Assembly: GCA_006538405.1 (NCBI GenBank)
Contig: BJKQ01000008.1
Span: 1,674,001 to 1,738,000, forward strand
Reading direction: 5' to 3'
DNA: 64,000 nt
DNA from: Hansfordia pulvinata
Lineage: Eukaryota > Ascomycota > Sordariomycetes > Xylariales
Position 1 is the stretch's first letter. Every line of letters begins with the position of its first letter. The notes beneath the pieces were generated by a model that was not told where the DNA came from, made no database searches, and saw only the letters and a program-made list of their open reading frames with translations. The position numbers were made by a program, and so were the translations under genes. Of the stretch, positions 10,861 through 23,176 are shown one piece after another.

Positions 10861-13333
10861 ATGGCAGACTACGACAACTTTGGGGCCTCGGACGAGGAGA
10901 ATGCCGAGATCAAGAAGTTGACTGTGGAAGTTGTATGTGGCCCTTCCCTCGCGTCCTGGCCCGAAGCCTCGGTCTTTGCGCTGCCAGACCACAGCCTCCC
11001 CCACGACACAAGCTTACCCCTCTCTAGGAAGCCGACACCGACAATTTCGAATCTTGGGAGAAGCTCATTCGCGCCTGCGAATCCCAAGAAGGCGGCCTCA
11101 ACCGAAACTCGAGCCCCCAAGCCCTCGCAACGTTGCGCGACGCCTACGACCGATTTCTCCTCAAGTTCCCTCTACTATTTGGGTACTGGAAGAAGTATGC
11201 GGACCTCGAGTTCAACATCTCCGGACCCGAGTCGGCCGAGATGGTATGTCTACTCTCCTTCTTCGTCGCGCGCCTCCCCATCGCGATCGCCGGGCTCAGC
11301 TGACGGTTCTCAGATCTACGAGCGCGGATGCGCTTCCATAACGAACTGCGTCGACCTGTGGGCGTCCTACTGTTCATTCAAGATGGAGACCACCCATGCC
11401 CCTAACCTGGTCAGAGAGTAAGTATATCCGGATGTTTCCTCTCCATAACCACCACCGACAGAGCAAAGAACGATGCGCCTTCGCATTTGACGCTGCAGCT
11501 GAGAACCTTGCGGAAGTCGAGGTCTTTCTTGCCCCTGCCCCTGGCCTCGATTCTATTCTTCGGCTCTGTCCTGGTCTGGACGATGTTGCAAGAAGCCGGA
11601 AGCCCAAGTCCAAACCCCAACCAATCGATGGTGAGACGAGTCAACCACTGCCGTTGCACGTCGGACGTGTTCTCACAAGCTCTGCCAGGCTATCGTTCTC
11701 TCTTGACATCACACACCGCATATACCTCTGACCGCTAGCTCTCACATCGCTTTCTTGAATCACCTCGCCTTCCTCGGCTGATTTGGATTTGAAAAACCAT
11801 GCATGCACAAAATCCCCTTTCCAGTATTTAACGCTCCCTCCGCCCCTCGTCCCGCCCTTCCCCCTACTTTGTCGCGCTGCCCCATTCTAACTCGTGTCTT
11901 TAGACTTTTCGAGAGAGCAGCAAACTGTGTCGGCCTCGACTTCCTCGCCCATCCTTTCTGGGACAAGTTCATCGAGTACGAGGAAAGACAAGAGGCTCAA
12001 GACCGTATCTTTGCCATCCTCCAGCGCGTCATCCATATTCCTATGCATCAGTATGCTCGCTACTTTGAGCGGTTCCGCCAGCTGGCCCACAGCCGCCCGG
12101 TTGCCGAGCTGGTTCCCGCCGACACTTTGGCGCGCTTCCGCGCCGAGGTTGAGGCTGAGTCGGCGGCATACGGTGGGATGGCGCGGGCCGAGCTGGAAGT
12201 GGAGAGAGACATCCGCACCAAGATTGATGCCATGTACTACGAAGCCTTCCAGAAGACCCAGGGCGAGGTTTCCAAGAGATGGACCTACGAGTCCGGCGTT
12301 AAGCGCCCGTACTTCCACGTCACCGAGCTCGAGACGGCGCAGGTGGCCAACTGGCGGGGCTACCTCGACTTTGAGGAAGCCGAGGGTGATTTTGGGCGCA
12401 CTGTCTTCCTCTACGAGAGGTGCCTTGTCACATGTGCCCTTTACGACGAGTTCTGGTTCCGGTATGCCCGGTGGATGTCGTCCCACCCTGGCAAGGAGGA
12501 GGAGGTGCGCAACATCTACCTCCGGGCCGTCACACTGTTTGTACCTCTCAGCCGGCCAGGGATCAGACTCCAGTTTGCCTATTTCGAGGAGTCTTGCGGG
12601 CGTGTCCACATTGCGCGGGAGGTGCACGAGGCCATTCTGCTGCAGCTTCCTGACTCAGTTGAGACTATCGTCTCCTGGGCCAATCTCGAGAGGCGGCAGG
12701 AAGGTCTTGAAGCGGCCATCCAGACGTACAAGGCACAGATTGACTCTCCCAACGTTGACATCTTCACCAAGGCGGTACTGGTCACGTGCTGGGCTTCCCT
12801 GCTCTGGAAGGTCAAGGGGTCGGTGGACGAGGCGAGGGCTGTTTTCGCTAAGAACGTGCAGTGGTACGCCGATAGCCGAGAGTTGTGGCAGAAGTGGCTC
12901 GATTTTGAGCTTCAGCAACCTACCGACGCAGACTCGGAAGGTCAGACGACTGAACGCGTCAAGCACATCTTTGACGAGCTGATGGCGAAGAGCCGGGTTT
13001 CCGCGTCCGTGAAAAAGGATCTGCACTTGACTTATCTTGCATACCTGCAAGAACGTGGGGGCAAGGACGCCATGAAGCAGTTCCTGGCCATCGACAGGGA
13101 GATTTACGGGTAAGTCTTGGACGTGGTCGATTCGTCTTGGCCGGATGCTAATAGGTCACAGTCCTGCCTCGACCTCCACACTGGAGAAGACGGCGCTCAA
13201 AGAGAACGGCACGGCGCCGGCACCTCTTGATGAGGCCACTCGTGCCAGAGCCGAAGCCCGCTTCCCTGCGTATTACGAGTACTACACGGAGCAGGAGGCA
13301 GCTGGCACACAAGGCACGGCGCCTTTCTCGTGA
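10861..13333 (+). CDS. PRP39: Pre-mRNA-processing factor 39 (U1 snRNP component, HAT repeats)
   Basis: Exons 10861-10932, 11028-11243, 11314-11417, 11904-13109 and 13162-13333; 589 residues, in line with the family. All donors are GT (GTATGT, GTAAGT) and all acceptors AG. Prp39 is a nuclear scaffold of the U1 snRNP that helps define the 5' splice site. The protein is built of helical half-a-TPR (HAT) repeats along almost its whole length, with repeated W..Y..(F/L)E units: FGYWKKYADLE, DLWASYCSFKME, HPFWDKFIEYEE, NWRGYLDFEE, EFWFRYARWM, SWANLERRQEG, ELWQKWLDFEL. HPFWDKFIEYEERQ and the following 'RVIHIPMHQYARYFERF' segment are characteristic of Prp39 rather than other HAT proteins. Intron 3 is 486 bases, much longer than the other introns (52-95 bases), and its retention would end the protein at once because the donor supplies an in-frame TAA. 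Confidence 0.93.
11418..11903 (+). other. Long third intron of PRP39
   Basis: 486 bases from GTAAGT to TTTAG. The exons on either side join as LVRE-LFERAAN, which matches the expected repeat, so no exon seems to be hidden inside. The other introns of this gene are 52-95 bases. Confidence 0.8.
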
Positions 13334-16175
13334 TGAACTGGATGACCCTTGTGCACCGGGCTCGTTCGAACGGGTCATGCTCTCATCTGCCTTGGCTGGG
13401 AGTGCGTCCATGCTCAAGAGGGTGGCCAGGTCCTGTGAGCTTGTATCACCACGTGTACTTGTGCAGAGTTGCCGAGAGGTACACGAAACAAGATTAGGAG
13501 GAAATCACAAGCATCGTGACTTTTTCCCGCCTGATTCTGAGGTCAGGCTTCTCTGAGATGGGGGCGAAAGTGCTTTCGGACGATGCGGCTCTCCGGAAGG
13601 AAGGAAACGTTTGAATCGATTGCCCCGCGGCGAGTATGCTGTTGCGGTATAGATCCTGGCTGGGTGAGGATTCCATCGGCTGTGGGTGCTCATCTTGCTG
13701 GCGACAGGTCGGAACTGTCTACTTGCGCGCACTAGAGATCGCGCAAGGAAGCAGCAGCACCAAAAAAGATTTATAGGTAGTCTATTAGGCAAAGTCCATG
13801 TAAGGTAATCGATAGTTTGACTCTACAAATGCGACAGAAGCAGTATGGTGCTTCGTGGCACGAATGTTAGCTACCTGTGTGGTCGCTTCAAGTGCAGCCT
13901 TGGCCCGCTCTGACGGCCCGCAACACGCCATGGACAGGGCGACTCTGGCGATGTGACAAGAAAGCCCCGAAGAGGTTGACGTCTGGTTTGGTTCCATTCC
14001 TTGTCGCGCGAGACTACCTCGCTCTGCTTTGCAATCGAGCTGCGCCTGCTACTCACGACGACTACCACTACACCAACCCGAACCTCTAGCTGTGACCCGA
14101 CGGCGTCTGCACCTGCTCGTGGATGTGGCTCCTACTTTTCTCTCTGTCATTTTTTGCTTCTCTCGAAACATGGGTAGGTATCTGATGCTTGATTGTCGGG
14201 GCCGAGACGGGCTATCTGCACCCCCTCAGGTGCCCAGGTAAACTACCTAGGTACGCTACCGTGAGTTAATCCTTGGTACTAACTCTTGTGAAAATGAGAC
14301 TCGACGTTGCAGCCCGGGGAGCCGTGGGGCGATAGCGGACGGCGGGAGGTGAAGAGGAACCAGAGCGTCGCCCACACCGCAACGTGGAATATGCATGCGA
14401 CGCGCAAGGCTTACCTTGCATTCTTAGGTAAGCCAAGGTGAGGTAGGTACCTACCTACAGACATTGGAAAGTGCCAAGTTCACGGCAAACTCCAAATGGT
14501 TTCTTGTGGCAGGAGCAATGCGGCGTGGGCCGGCGAGGCAGAGGGTACATATGTAAGGTGAGGCACGGTACGTGAGGTCATGTACCTCCTACGTGAGGCA
14601 GGAAGGTCGACGACGTCCATGGATCTGTCATACCTGCTACCTACCTAGGTACCCAGGTACCATTGTATGTGGGTGCGTTTCTGTTTCTCTAGTGGATTTG
14701 ATTGTATATGTATTTTCAGGTTCTTTCGTTTTTGGGGCATTCTCCGTCTTGTGATTCTCACCTCCTTTCCTCGACACCGCCGGTGTCCCTTGGACCCGCG
14801 TCCCCGGTTCCCTCGATCACACTCACTCGTGTTTGCCTTGATTAGTCGCCCCCCCCCCCCACTCTCCTCCAATGATGTTGTTGGGAAGAGAGTGGTGAGG
14901 TGTGGTGAGACGTTTCTTTCGACGTGTCGATCCGTGTCCGGCCGGGCGTGTCTCCGCTGGGCTGCCGGCGTCTGCCATTGGCCATGTCGCGGACCGGGAG
15001 GGAGGGGTCAGTCAAATCAAACCCGGGTCGGACATGACGCCCGGCCGCGCGGCGAGTCGAGACCGCGTGTCCGCTGGGCGCGATGGGCTCGCCCTTCTTT
15101 TCCCTTCTCCCCCTCTCTCTCTCTGTCTTTCTATATTTCCTTTCGGGCCCCGGATCCGAGCTACTGGTAGGGTCGAGCTCGAATTCGTGATCCCGGATGA
15201 TATTTTCGTATAAATATGTCATATATATATATATATACCCTGCATGTATCCAATGGAACCGGAGAGATAGTATCCACCACACGCTCGGCTTCCGAGTTGG
15301 GATCTCCCCCGGGGCGGTTGACAGGCCCGGCCCGACGGCACATGATGAATGGTCCGCCGGGGAGGGGAGGGGGGGGGCCTGCACGACAGCAACGAACCCT
15401 GGGCGGTCAGTCTCGCCGCCGTCTGCAGGTCTCCAATGTGGTTGATTTCATCTTAAATGTTACCGAGTCGGCGTCGGGTGTTTCGTGGTCGCGGACTTAT
15501 TTGGTTTCCGCACGCTCTTCTTCCCCCTTCCCTTCTTGTTCCCGCCCTTTGACCACGTGCAACTTGTCTCGAGGATTGTGCTAGAGGAAGAGGTTGGAGA
15601 AGGAGGGGCGAGGAGCTGATCGATTCGACGAATTACTCAAGTCAGACCGAAATCGCCTTGCCCTGCTCACCTTGTCTCCTCTCCGGTCTGGCTCAGCCCG
15701 TGGAGAAGCTCCTGCACAATGCACAGTTCGCCTCGCAAACGGGGTTCCAGTGACTGTTGCGGTGTGACAACGTGCGTGTAGCCTTAACTGCGGGGGTTTC
15801 TGCGAGCGAGTCGACGGCCAGGAAAGGCGAACTGGCGGGGCAAAAAGCCATAGCTCGTGTCGCTGCCTTTTTTTTTTTTTTTCCCGCTGTGCCCATCCAC
15901 CCCTTATCTCATTTCTTGTTTCCTGGTTGGCGGCGAGCCTGTGGCACCCTGGGCGGTGTCCCGGCGGCGGTTGACGGGATCCTCGTCATCCGGGAGGCAA
16001 TGTGCGATGCAATCCGTCTTCGATCTTGGGGCGCATGCGCGTGCTTGTGTCCATCTGCGTGTCCACCGTTTGTGTGCGAGCCGGCAGGAGATTCGCCGAG
16101 GCCAAGGACGGGGGTAACTCGCCTCTTCGTCACACCTGACATGTCGGCGTCGGGTGCGAGGGTCAGATCGTGATA

Positions 16176-16177
<2 letters not shown>

Positions 16178-16208
<31 letters not shown>
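16178..16208. repeat. Poly-T tract (T31)
   Basis: Thirty-one consecutive T. On the minus strand it is an A-tract, so it could be a processed-retrocopy tail, but no source sequence is recognisable beside it. Confidence 0.95.
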
Positions 16209-16210
<2 letters not shown>

Positions 16211-17325
16211 ATTGTTTCAATGTGACACGACACTGCGTCGACTGTATAAGGTAAGGTACTTGATGTCGACACGGACTGGTCTGATGATTTTATATTATCT
16301 CTGATTTCGGATTCGCTACCACATCTCCTTGCCGTGCTTGTAGATTGTCGCTCAACTGTCAGAAACGTAACAAGTAGGTCTCCCCATCTGAACCTGTCGT
16401 TGCTGCCCTTGGAGCCTGTGATTCGGTCCCATGAATGCGTGCGCGGAGAAAACCGGCTTCTGGGCGCTGCCTCCGGACGGGACGGCGGCGGCAGTGCGCC
16501 AGTACCCCACGGGCAAACCGGCTGACATGGCGTCGGGTATGGGCGTTGGGGAACCTGCCTATCAGTCGCCCCGGCGGCCCCTTCTCTTCCCTGCCCGAGG
16601 GCGTCGATGTTCGCTGGGCCTGGAAAACCAGAGTGAGAGGGGGAAGCAGGGGCCAAAACACGTGGAAGCGACGAGGACAGCCGGAGTGAGAAGATGAGCA
16701 AACTGGAGTGAGACGAGCCCGACCTATCGGGGGCCCATCACACAGCCGGCACCGCCATGTGGGTGTGCGCGCCGTTCGCCACTGCGCCGCACGGCATACA
16801 CCTACCTTACTTTGGCATTGTGGCTGCGGACCCTCCTCAGAGCACGTGCGAATGTATGAGATGAGCCTCGTGCCGGAGGGGAAGAGAGGAGAGGAGGGAG
16901 GGGAGGGCACGTCAGGGCGCGTCACCCATACCCCTTCCCGTCCATGCCGGGGCCTTTTATGTACGAGTAGGTAAAGTAGGCATGTATGTACGGATTAATG
17001 CCATGAAGGTGATGTTGGTGTGTTGATGCTGGCGACGTTGGTTGTGGCGCCGGCAGCTGATGGCCGATCCCGCGGGGTCCCCCCTTTTTCTTTGCCCGGA
17101 CCAGAACGCTCTTTCGTTACGAGTACTTCTCTCACATTACCTCTCTCCCTCTCTCCCTCTCTCTGTGCCTGCCAGTCTACGGAAAGGGGGCCAACTTGTC
17201 GCCAGCGTGATCGATCGGCCGCAGTTTGACAGAATCTAGATTTCCCGCGCGACTGCGATGCGAGCGAGGTGTGCGTGTGGATCGCAGACTCGGTCTGGGC
17301 CCTGGGCTCTTCTGCAGGTGCATGT

Positions 17326-17365
17326 TTGTATGTATGTATGTATGTATGTATGTACGTACGTACGT
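17326..17365. repeat. (TGTA)n grading into (CGTA)n tetranucleotide array
   Basis: About six TGTA-type units followed by three CGTA-type units, then GTGTGT. Confidence 0.9.
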
Positions 17366-17635
17366 GTGTATGTGCGAGTGCTCGCACTCGGACGACGGTG
17401 CAGTCCGGCCCGGCGAATGGGAGTCTCGAGGGAGCGCGCTGCGAGGCCGCCATGCGGCCTCATCGACGTCGCAGCGCCCCTCCATCTCTGCTCTGCTGCT
17501 GCTCGTACGAGTCCGCCCACCCAGGGGCAGGGTCCCTGCAAGCTGAGGCGCGTGGGTGTGTAGGGGACGAGTAGGGATCCAGATAGGATGGTGTATACGA
17601 GTAGGGGTGTGTGTGCGAAGGGGAGAGAGGGCCGC

Positions 17636-17640
<5 letters not shown>

Positions 17641-17694
<54 letters not shown>
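17641..17694. repeat. (GT)27 microsatellite
   Basis: Twenty-seven perfect GT units, the longest dinucleotide array in the window. Confidence 0.97.
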
Positions 17695-17702
<8 letters not shown>

Positions 17703-18349
17703 TGGGGCCGGGGCCGTCTGCAAGTCATGAGCGCCTCGTGGACAGGACGGGGCAGCCAACCGAAAGGAAGAAGACGAAAAAGAAGAAGGAAGAAGGCCAA
17801 GAAAGACCACGCACTTGGGCCACGGACCGGGCATGCGGCCGGCTCTTTAGGGGAGAAAGGGGTGGGGAGGCAGAGCCGCTCCCGCAGCGGGGACAGCAGC
17901 GGGCCTTGGAGCCCGGTCGCCGGGTCGCGGCCGGGCCCGCCCTGCGACGACCCGTGCGAGCTTTGGATGCAAAGGCAGAGCAAGGCAATGCAGCTCGTAG
18001 CAGGCAGGGCATAGAATGTGCGAGCAAAGCAGGGCGAATCGAATGCAGGCCGCCCCAAGCGGAAAGTGCGCGAGCCTCAGATCCCGGCCGGGCCGCGTGA
18101 CGCCACCGCCCAACCGCCCAGACCACGGCAGCTGAGATGTGACAGTCCTGCTTGCTTCTCCACGCTTTACTCGCGGATGAAGATACCTTCCGATAACAGA
18201 CACACTCGTAGCAAAAAAGGAGACGAGGGCAGCGGGCGTCAATACTCTCTCTCGGCACGTCTGGCTCCCGATTGGATACCGGCTTCGGCTCCAGGGTCGG
18301 AGGCCCGGACACGGGTACGGATGCTCTGCACAAGTCAGCTGATCCGACT

Positions 18350-19200
18350 AGGTCAGACTCGCCTTGCCAATAGTACACTGCGAGTTTAACATCAACCAGG
18401 GTGGACTGACCAACCCGGTTGCTGGTGGTGCCTCTGCTGGTCCAGACCCTGTGGCGGCTCCGGCTGTCTTTGAGGATATTCTACCAGCATCATATGCAGG
18501 TGCTGCACCCTGTAATCCCAGGTACGAGTGAGGCAGCCTGGGAGGACCTGGAAATGCGGGCACAGTATCCTTTATTGGTTTATCAGTCATCTTCTTTCCT
18601 TTCTCGTAGGCCAAGGGAGGATAAGGGGGGAGAGGTAGTGAAGCTGTGGCTAATTACCAATGACCATCCGCAGTGCTCCTTGTTATCAGGGTGTTTACAA
18701 TGGTAAGACGTGTGGCTATCAGTATAGATGCTACCTCATTTATCAACCTCACACTGTTAAAGACAGTGTCTTTCCTTCAACTAAGCCCTGAAGTCTAGCC
18801 ACCTATCTTTAAAGTCTTTCTTCATCTCACACATTAAACCTACACTTTACCTACCCTTTGTGGAGTGATAGAGTAAGTAGTCTGAGGTTAATTCAGGGAG
18901 TAGAACTTGGGAAAATCAATCTGACTTATTGGAGGATCTGACCTCCCTCCGCGTGCAGAAGCACACTTTAGGATTGTTTCAGCAACCCTGTGATTGTCTT
19001 CAGTCCAGTCAGAGTCCCTAAGTACTGTAGATTCACTACATAGAACAGGAATCTGATGACTGCTTCACAAGGCTCTCCTTAACATTAGTTGCTGTAAGAT
19101 TGCAAGGGCAGAAGAGGCCAGCAGTGTATGAGGGAGTTGAGAGAACCAACAGTGGCCCAGCTTAGCTACATGGATGTAAGTTAGGTAGGTACCTACATAT
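18350..19200 (-). pseudogene. Lower-GC relic, possibly a mutated (RIP-affected) coding or transposon fragment
   Basis: This stretch is visibly richer in A/T than the DNA on either side. Read on the minus strand from about 18840 towards 18600, one frame gives CEMKKDFKDRWLDFRA, stop, LKERHCL, stop, QCEVDK, stop, GSIYTDSHTSYHCKHPDNKE. This is amino-acid-like text broken by TAG/TAA/TGA codons at places where CAG, CAA or CGA would give Gln or Arg. It merges with an 89-codon open frame (18348-18614) that is Pro/Ala-rich. I do not recognise the family. Repeat-induced point mutation of an inserted element would explain both the composition and the stops, but one copy alone cannot prove it. The plus strand also has a short open frame there (18385-18530), so strand and identity are uncertain. 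Confidence 0.3.
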
Positions 19201-22200
19201 TCAAACCAGGCACGAGGTGGGGAGTATCATGTGACCAGGCATCGACATGATACTTAACTTAGTCCTCTGCCTAAATACGTCCAAGAGGGAAAGGGACCAC
19301 GATGCCTTCCATGACATTGGGCTGGCCTGGCTACATCTAGGCTGAGGTACATGAATGTACCCCCATCACATTCATGAGGTACATGTATGCGCACCTTCAT
19401 CCAACCAACATAAAGGGCATTTCCGTAGATCCATTCAAGGATAGGTACCTACCTAACCTACTGGGTATCTGCTCAGGATGTGGCTTCCTGGCCTCCTTGC
19501 ACATTGCTGGTGACCCCGTGCTGGAATTTCCACAGACCTGTCCTCCAGCGCTGTTGTGAGGCTGCCCAGTGCCCACCCGAAGGTGGTCATCTCCCTGTCT
19601 AGAAGCCCCCTCCCCCTCCAAAATGAGTTGCCTTCCCACTCTTCCACCTCTGGTGCCACCACCACACCAATCTGCAGAGTGCATCCATCATCACAAACAC
19701 CATCCCCAAGCACCACCACCCAGCTGACCACATCAGATTCGACATCTGCAAGGAAACACGACCCATGGAACCACCCCTCTGCCCTCTGCCTTCTGGCCCC
19801 TGCCCGCGATCCGGCCTGGACTGCCGGTTAGTCTTGCCTACTGCGGCCCTGATGAGATGGCATCTTGGGACTGGCAATCCATATCTGACGTGGCCGGTAC
19901 AAGCCGTTGCCCCTATGAGTACGCGTACTTGTACGGGGTCCGAGCAGGGGTTTCCCCTGGGCGGGCCGCCTGCGGCTTGCCCAGCTGCTTGCTTGCTGCT
20001 TGCTGCTTGTCGTCATCCAAGGTAAGGTAGGTAGGCATGCAGCGGTGCTGCCTGTCGGTTACCTACCTTACCCATCTTACTCGCACCTTGTGTCACCCCA
20101 GATTGCTGACGTTCCTCGCACAGCAGGCACGGTTGCAGTCGACTCGATCTCCAACTGCAGCATCCCGCTCCCAAGCCAAGCCGAGCCAAGAAGCACCAGG
20201 CGATGATGCAGGTGTGCTGGCTCCCAGAGTTGTTTGTCATCGATCCATCCATCTACCTACCTTTTCCTACCCACGGAGAGTGCGAGCTGTACGCTCGTCA
20301 TGAGCTGGCCGGCCTGATCGACCGCTTGTCCAAGCCGGCTGATGGGGCGCCATTGCATCGTCGTCCAGACCGACACTGGGACCCTCGGCCCCGGCCCCGG
20401 CCCCATGCACCGGGTTGCAACGTCTACCTGGTACTTTATATACATAAGGTACACAAGGAGCGCCATGATTGGCCCGGGAGTTGACAGAGCGATGACCGCT
20501 ACCGTGGCCCCTGGTCGGTACAACGATAGTATGTGCTCATCCACTTCCCCGGGTTGCCACCCCACGAGGGAAGCTTCACCGCGACAAACGCGTCAACTTG
20601 TCAAACCACCAATCACCAGCGGAGATTGGGGTCTAGGGCCCGTTGCAACGAGCAGAGGGGGATATATACGAGTACCCTTGCGGGTTTCTTGCCGTCGTGT
20701 CCACGAGCACACTTGAACCCGGCAAGAGTACGCGCTGTCCTCTCCATACGCGTTTTTACCAGTTACCCCCCCCTCCCTCCCTCTCCTCTCTCTCTCTTTC
20801 TCTCTTCATGGCCCGAGGATGACGAATCGACTCACCAAGGCTCCAGCCCCGGAAGTGCTGCAAGAAGAAAAGCGGCGGCGGCGGATCCAGCTGCCAGCTA
20901 AAATCCTCTCGTACATGCGCGCGTGGAACCATGTGGTCGGGAGATCCAAGGCCAGAACCAGTAAGGCCCTCGGGGGGGAGGGGGGGGGGGGGAGGGGAGG
21001 GGGGCCTACACGTACAGGACGGGGCGTTCCGCCGTTCCGTGCCTTAGCCCCAAGACCTGGGGTCGGAAACTGGGGTATCGACAACTCATCAGAGACGCCT
21101 CGATTCGCCAGCCGGCTCACCGACATTGCCAGGGAGGGCAGGGTCAGCTAAGGCAGCCAGCTAACTAGGTCAGGTAGTCAGCCAACAAGCTAGCCAGCCA
21201 GCAAGCCAGTGCTCGACTAACTGACCGACCGACCGACTGGTCCGGTAATCAGATATGGATGGGTGTCGATGCACCGCCGCTCAAAAGCGATCGGGATGTC
21301 GCAAAAGACGAAGAACCAAGCAGCGCGGCGGAGACACGTTCAGGCGTCTAGACCTTGAGACGCACAGGGCAGAAGGGACTAATGATGCTAGATAACGAAA
21401 AGCCCGCAGCAGGACAGAGAGACTCGACTCGGAGACTCACCTTATTACCCGTACCCGTTACCCGTACCCTCACTCTCACCTTCACCGTCCCTCACCCCAC
21501 CGTCGACGTTCACCGCGCCAGAGCCGGGAAGCGGGCGGGAGGCCCGGGGCCGAATGAAAGGGCTCGCCTGGGACCCAAGAGCTCGCCCAGATTACCCCAT
21601 GAGGAGCAGTGCATGGCAGAGGCCTGGCTTGCCGTGAGACTTGCATGCGAGGGACGGGATCAAAAGGAAACAACGAGGCGCGTCGCCGGTTGCTGCCGCG
21701 GCCTAGTCAGGAGGGAGACCGCCAGATTGCCTGCCTACTAGCTTGAGCAGTAGCTGGGGATGGTGTCGAAATGACCCCCACACCCGGCTGACCGTCTCTT
21801 TGGGGAGAGGACGCGACAGAGGCGGGGGGGAGGGGGGGGGAGGGGGTTCCTGACGCCGACGTCGTCGCCAGCAGTAACAGGAGCAGTAACAGCAGCAGCA
21901 GCATCAGGAGCAGCGGCGTGGCGTAGCATGGCGTGGCACAAAGCACCTTGCTTGCAGCACCTGGGCGTCGACGAGCAGAGCCGGCTTTGGCATTACTCGC
22001 ACACCCAGCCGTGGTGCAACCTGGCCAGGCCAGGGCAACCCAGGGAAGGGAAGGGAACCACTTAACGCATGCAGGCCCGATCACTCGACCGCCATATCGC
22101 CATACCGCTCGCTCGGTCGCTCGGTCGCTCGCGGAACGTTGGCGGGACGTAACGTCGCGTCGCGTCGCGTGGCTACCCTCTCTTTACCCCTCTTTTTTTT

Positions 22201-23112
22201 CTTTTCTTTTCTTTCTCTCTTTTTTTCTTCCCCTCCTCTCTCACTCTCTCTGCTACTGTGTTTTCTTTCTTCTTTTCTGGTGGCGGTAGTGGTGATGTTT
22301 ATCTTGGAGGTCTGCGTGCGCAAGGCAACCCGGGGGAATCCGGGCTACGAGTACTCGTATGGGTGCCCGGCCCGAAAATGGGAAGAGACGGATTGTAGAA
22401 AGAAAAAGGAAAGGATGACGACGGGAGCACCCGGACGGACGGGCGGGCAGGCTGGCAGGCATCAGGACAAGCGCTCAGGGTGCAAGCAGCGGCGGCGGCG
22501 GCACACGATCACGATACGATGGAGCGAGCACCAGCCTCGGGTCTCAGAAAAGATACGACACGAAAACAATCCACGGTCGATGCGGGTGACGCCGCCGCGG
22601 ATGGCGGCATATGCAAGCAGGCAGGCAAGCGCTGCTTTGTTAGGTACGCTTGCAACACCAGCCAGGGGGGGGGTGAAGTGGTGGCGCAATGCCAGCAGCA
22701 GCAGACGTCAGCCGACATTGTCTCTCCGCCTCTGCCGGTAGTGGGGAGTGGGTAATTTGCGAGCAATCAAGTGCTTGATGACGGGCTACCTAAGCAGAGA
22801 GACAAGACGAACACGACGAGGCTCTTGGATAGGTTGGAATTCATCAATCGCATGACTGCGAGCGAGGGGCATTTGCGCAATCAACGACAACAACGACAAC
22901 AACGACGGCGATAAAGTCGATGCAGTCGGCGACAGCGGGGGCCAAGCAATCCGCGATCAACCATCATTGAACGATCAGTAACCCGCAACCGCCATGATGC
23001 CGCATCTACCATCTACTTACCTACCTATAGGTATCAGCGATACGTACTACCTGCTCGTACCCGTGACGATTCGATGGTGCAACGAGCGGACAAATAGGCA
23101 CTCAAGCACTTA

Positions 23113-23176
23113 AGCAATCAAGCAATCAAGCAATCGAGCAATCGAGCAATCGAGCAATCGAGCAATCGAGCAATCA
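23113..23176. repeat. Octamer tandem array (AGCAATCA/AGCAATCG)8
   Basis: Eight contiguous 8-base units: two ending in A, five ending in G, and a final one ending in A. Confidence 0.95.

Larger units (their letters stand above)
13334..18349. other. Gene-free, repeat-rich intergenic DNA (left part of the 16-kb gap)
   Basis: No coding region I can support. Contents include ACCTAC/GGTAGGT motif clusters at about 14225-14255, 14430-14460 and 14636-14660, an (AT)n run near 15222-15237, T-runs at about 15868 and 16178-16208, a TGTA/CGTA array at about 17326-17365 and (GT)27 at 17641-17694. Long CT-rich tracts (for example 15090-15140 and 17130-17165) could be promoters or leaders of unrecognised transcripts. 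The open frames are short and rich in simple-sequence translations. Confidence 0.6.

Noticed and set aside
16178..16208. Poly-T tract as the tail of a LINE or processed retrocopy
   Set aside because: No target-site duplication or recognisable upstream element was found next to it.
18505..18535. Primate Alu-like string (CCTGTAATCCCAGG...GAGGCAG) suggesting human contamination
   Set aside because: The match is short and broken and the flanks are not Alu; coincidence is more likely.
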